The position numbers and the translations under genes were made by a program. Of a stretch of DNA of 5,389 bases, positions 5,193-5,389 are shown piece after piece. This DNA comes from Pseudomonadota bacterium (GTDB taxonomy: Bacteria; Pseudomonadota; Gammaproteobacteria; Burkholderiales; Methylophilaceae). Positions within the stretch are counted from its first letter, which is position 1, and every line of letters begins with the position of its first letter. Location: contig JAEWTK010000145.1 in NCBI GenBank assembly GCA_023459535.1, forward strand, positions 1 to 5,389. The letters are read 5' to 3'. A model generated the notes under the pieces. The model made no database searches. It had not been told where the DNA came from and worked only from the letters and a program-made list of their open reading frames with translations.

Positions 5193-5210
5193 AGAGTGTC
5201 AGGACACTCT
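5193..5210. promoter_or_regulatory. Palindrome upstream of the alcohol dehydrogenase, possible operator
   Basis: AGAGTGTC (5193-5200) and GACACTCT (5203-5210) form perfect 8-base arms separated by AG, 20 bases before the ATG 5173 start. The two-base spacer suits a dimeric repressor or activator site better than an RNA hairpin. No clear -35/-10 pair was found beside it. Confidence 0.4.
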
Positions 5211-5261
5211 AGCCCTCGGCGTGGCGCCGGTCGCGGTGGCGACTTGTCGCGCGCCGGGTGG

Positions 5262-5389
5262 TCACTCCTCGCCGGCGGCGAAGTCGTAGTTCATGGCGGT
5301 GGTCGGGCTCTGCAGGTAGTGGCCCTGGATGTAGTTCACGCCGGCCTGCCACAGGCTGGACAGCGCGCTGGCGGTCTCCACGGCGGGCA
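5262..5389 (-). CDS. C-terminal end of an EAL-domain (c-di-GMP phosphodiesterase-type) protein, 5' part outside the window
   Basis: The last 41 codons before the TGA at 5264-5262 read VETASALSSLWQAGVNYIQG (residues 3-22 of the visible part), then HYLQSPTTAMNYDFAAGEE. The LWQxGVxYIQGxYLQxP segment followed by MNYDF is a recognisable end of the EAL domain of c-di-GMP signalling proteins. The EAL motif, metal ligands and any partner GGDEF, PAS or HAMP domains lie off the right edge, so activity cannot be judged. The very high GC content matches the right side of the window. Confidence 0.85.
   Translation of the reverse strand, partial: PAVETASALSSLWQAGVNYIQGHYLQSPTTAMNYDFAAGEE

Noticed and set aside
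4520..5212. A 230-codon plus-strand open frame
   Set aside because: It is antisense to the alcohol dehydrogenase, whose catalytic motifs are clear; long antisense frames are common in GC-rich genes and the product shows no recognisable domain.
5223..5255. GC-rich nested hairpin (GGCGC/GCGCC outside GTCGC/GCGAC) after the EAL gene
   Set aside because: There is no T-run following it in either direction, and such pairings arise easily in very GC-rich DNA, so it is not called a terminator.
1..5389. CRISPR array, insertion sequence or transposase
   Set aside because: No regularly spaced repeats with unique spacers, no transposase-like protein and no terminal inverted repeats with target duplications were seen.

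Overview
The window looks like a junction between a chromosome and an integrated element in a proteobacterium, probably a beta- or gammaproteobacterium; the exact lineage is an inference from protein resemblance only. Everything left of about position 2430 is AT-rich and carries element-type genes, all on the minus strand. Everything to the right becomes steadily more GC-rich and carries ordinary housekeeping or accessory chromosomal genes. The junction is a 45-base 3' half of a tRNA-Asn gene (2429-2473), followed by a strong intrinsic terminator.

Element side (1-2433): reading leftward from the junction there is a regulatory/attachment region with short direct and inverted repeats, then a P4-type tyrosine recombinase with all catalytic residues in place. 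Next comes a compact tricistronic operon: a RelE/ParE-like toxin, an Xre-type antitoxin whose start overlaps the toxin stop (ATGA), and a third gene starting one base after the antitoxin stop and running off the left edge. The third product is a helical protein of uncertain function, possibly HEPN-like. The operon has its own good sigma70-type promoter. Its -35 box overlaps the integrase stop codon, and it is overlaid by three copies of AATATAACC, a likely autoregulatory operator.

Chromosome side (2434-5389): after the tRNA remnant and terminator come a small outer-membrane-type lipoprotein with repeated PPPGxCR motifs and a YbaK/ProX-family aminoacyl-tRNA editing protein, both on the minus strand. 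Divergent from them is an ExoD-family membrane protein. A zinc-dependent alcohol dehydrogenase, probably NAD-linked, converges on exoD. The C-terminal end of an EAL-domain (c-di-GMP phosphodiesterase type) protein is cut by the right edge.

The most notable items are the tRNA-Asn att junction, the toxin-antitoxin operon with its linked third gene, and a 14-base near-match between the toxin-antitoxin operator and the region upstream of the integrase, which might link regulation or binding at both places.
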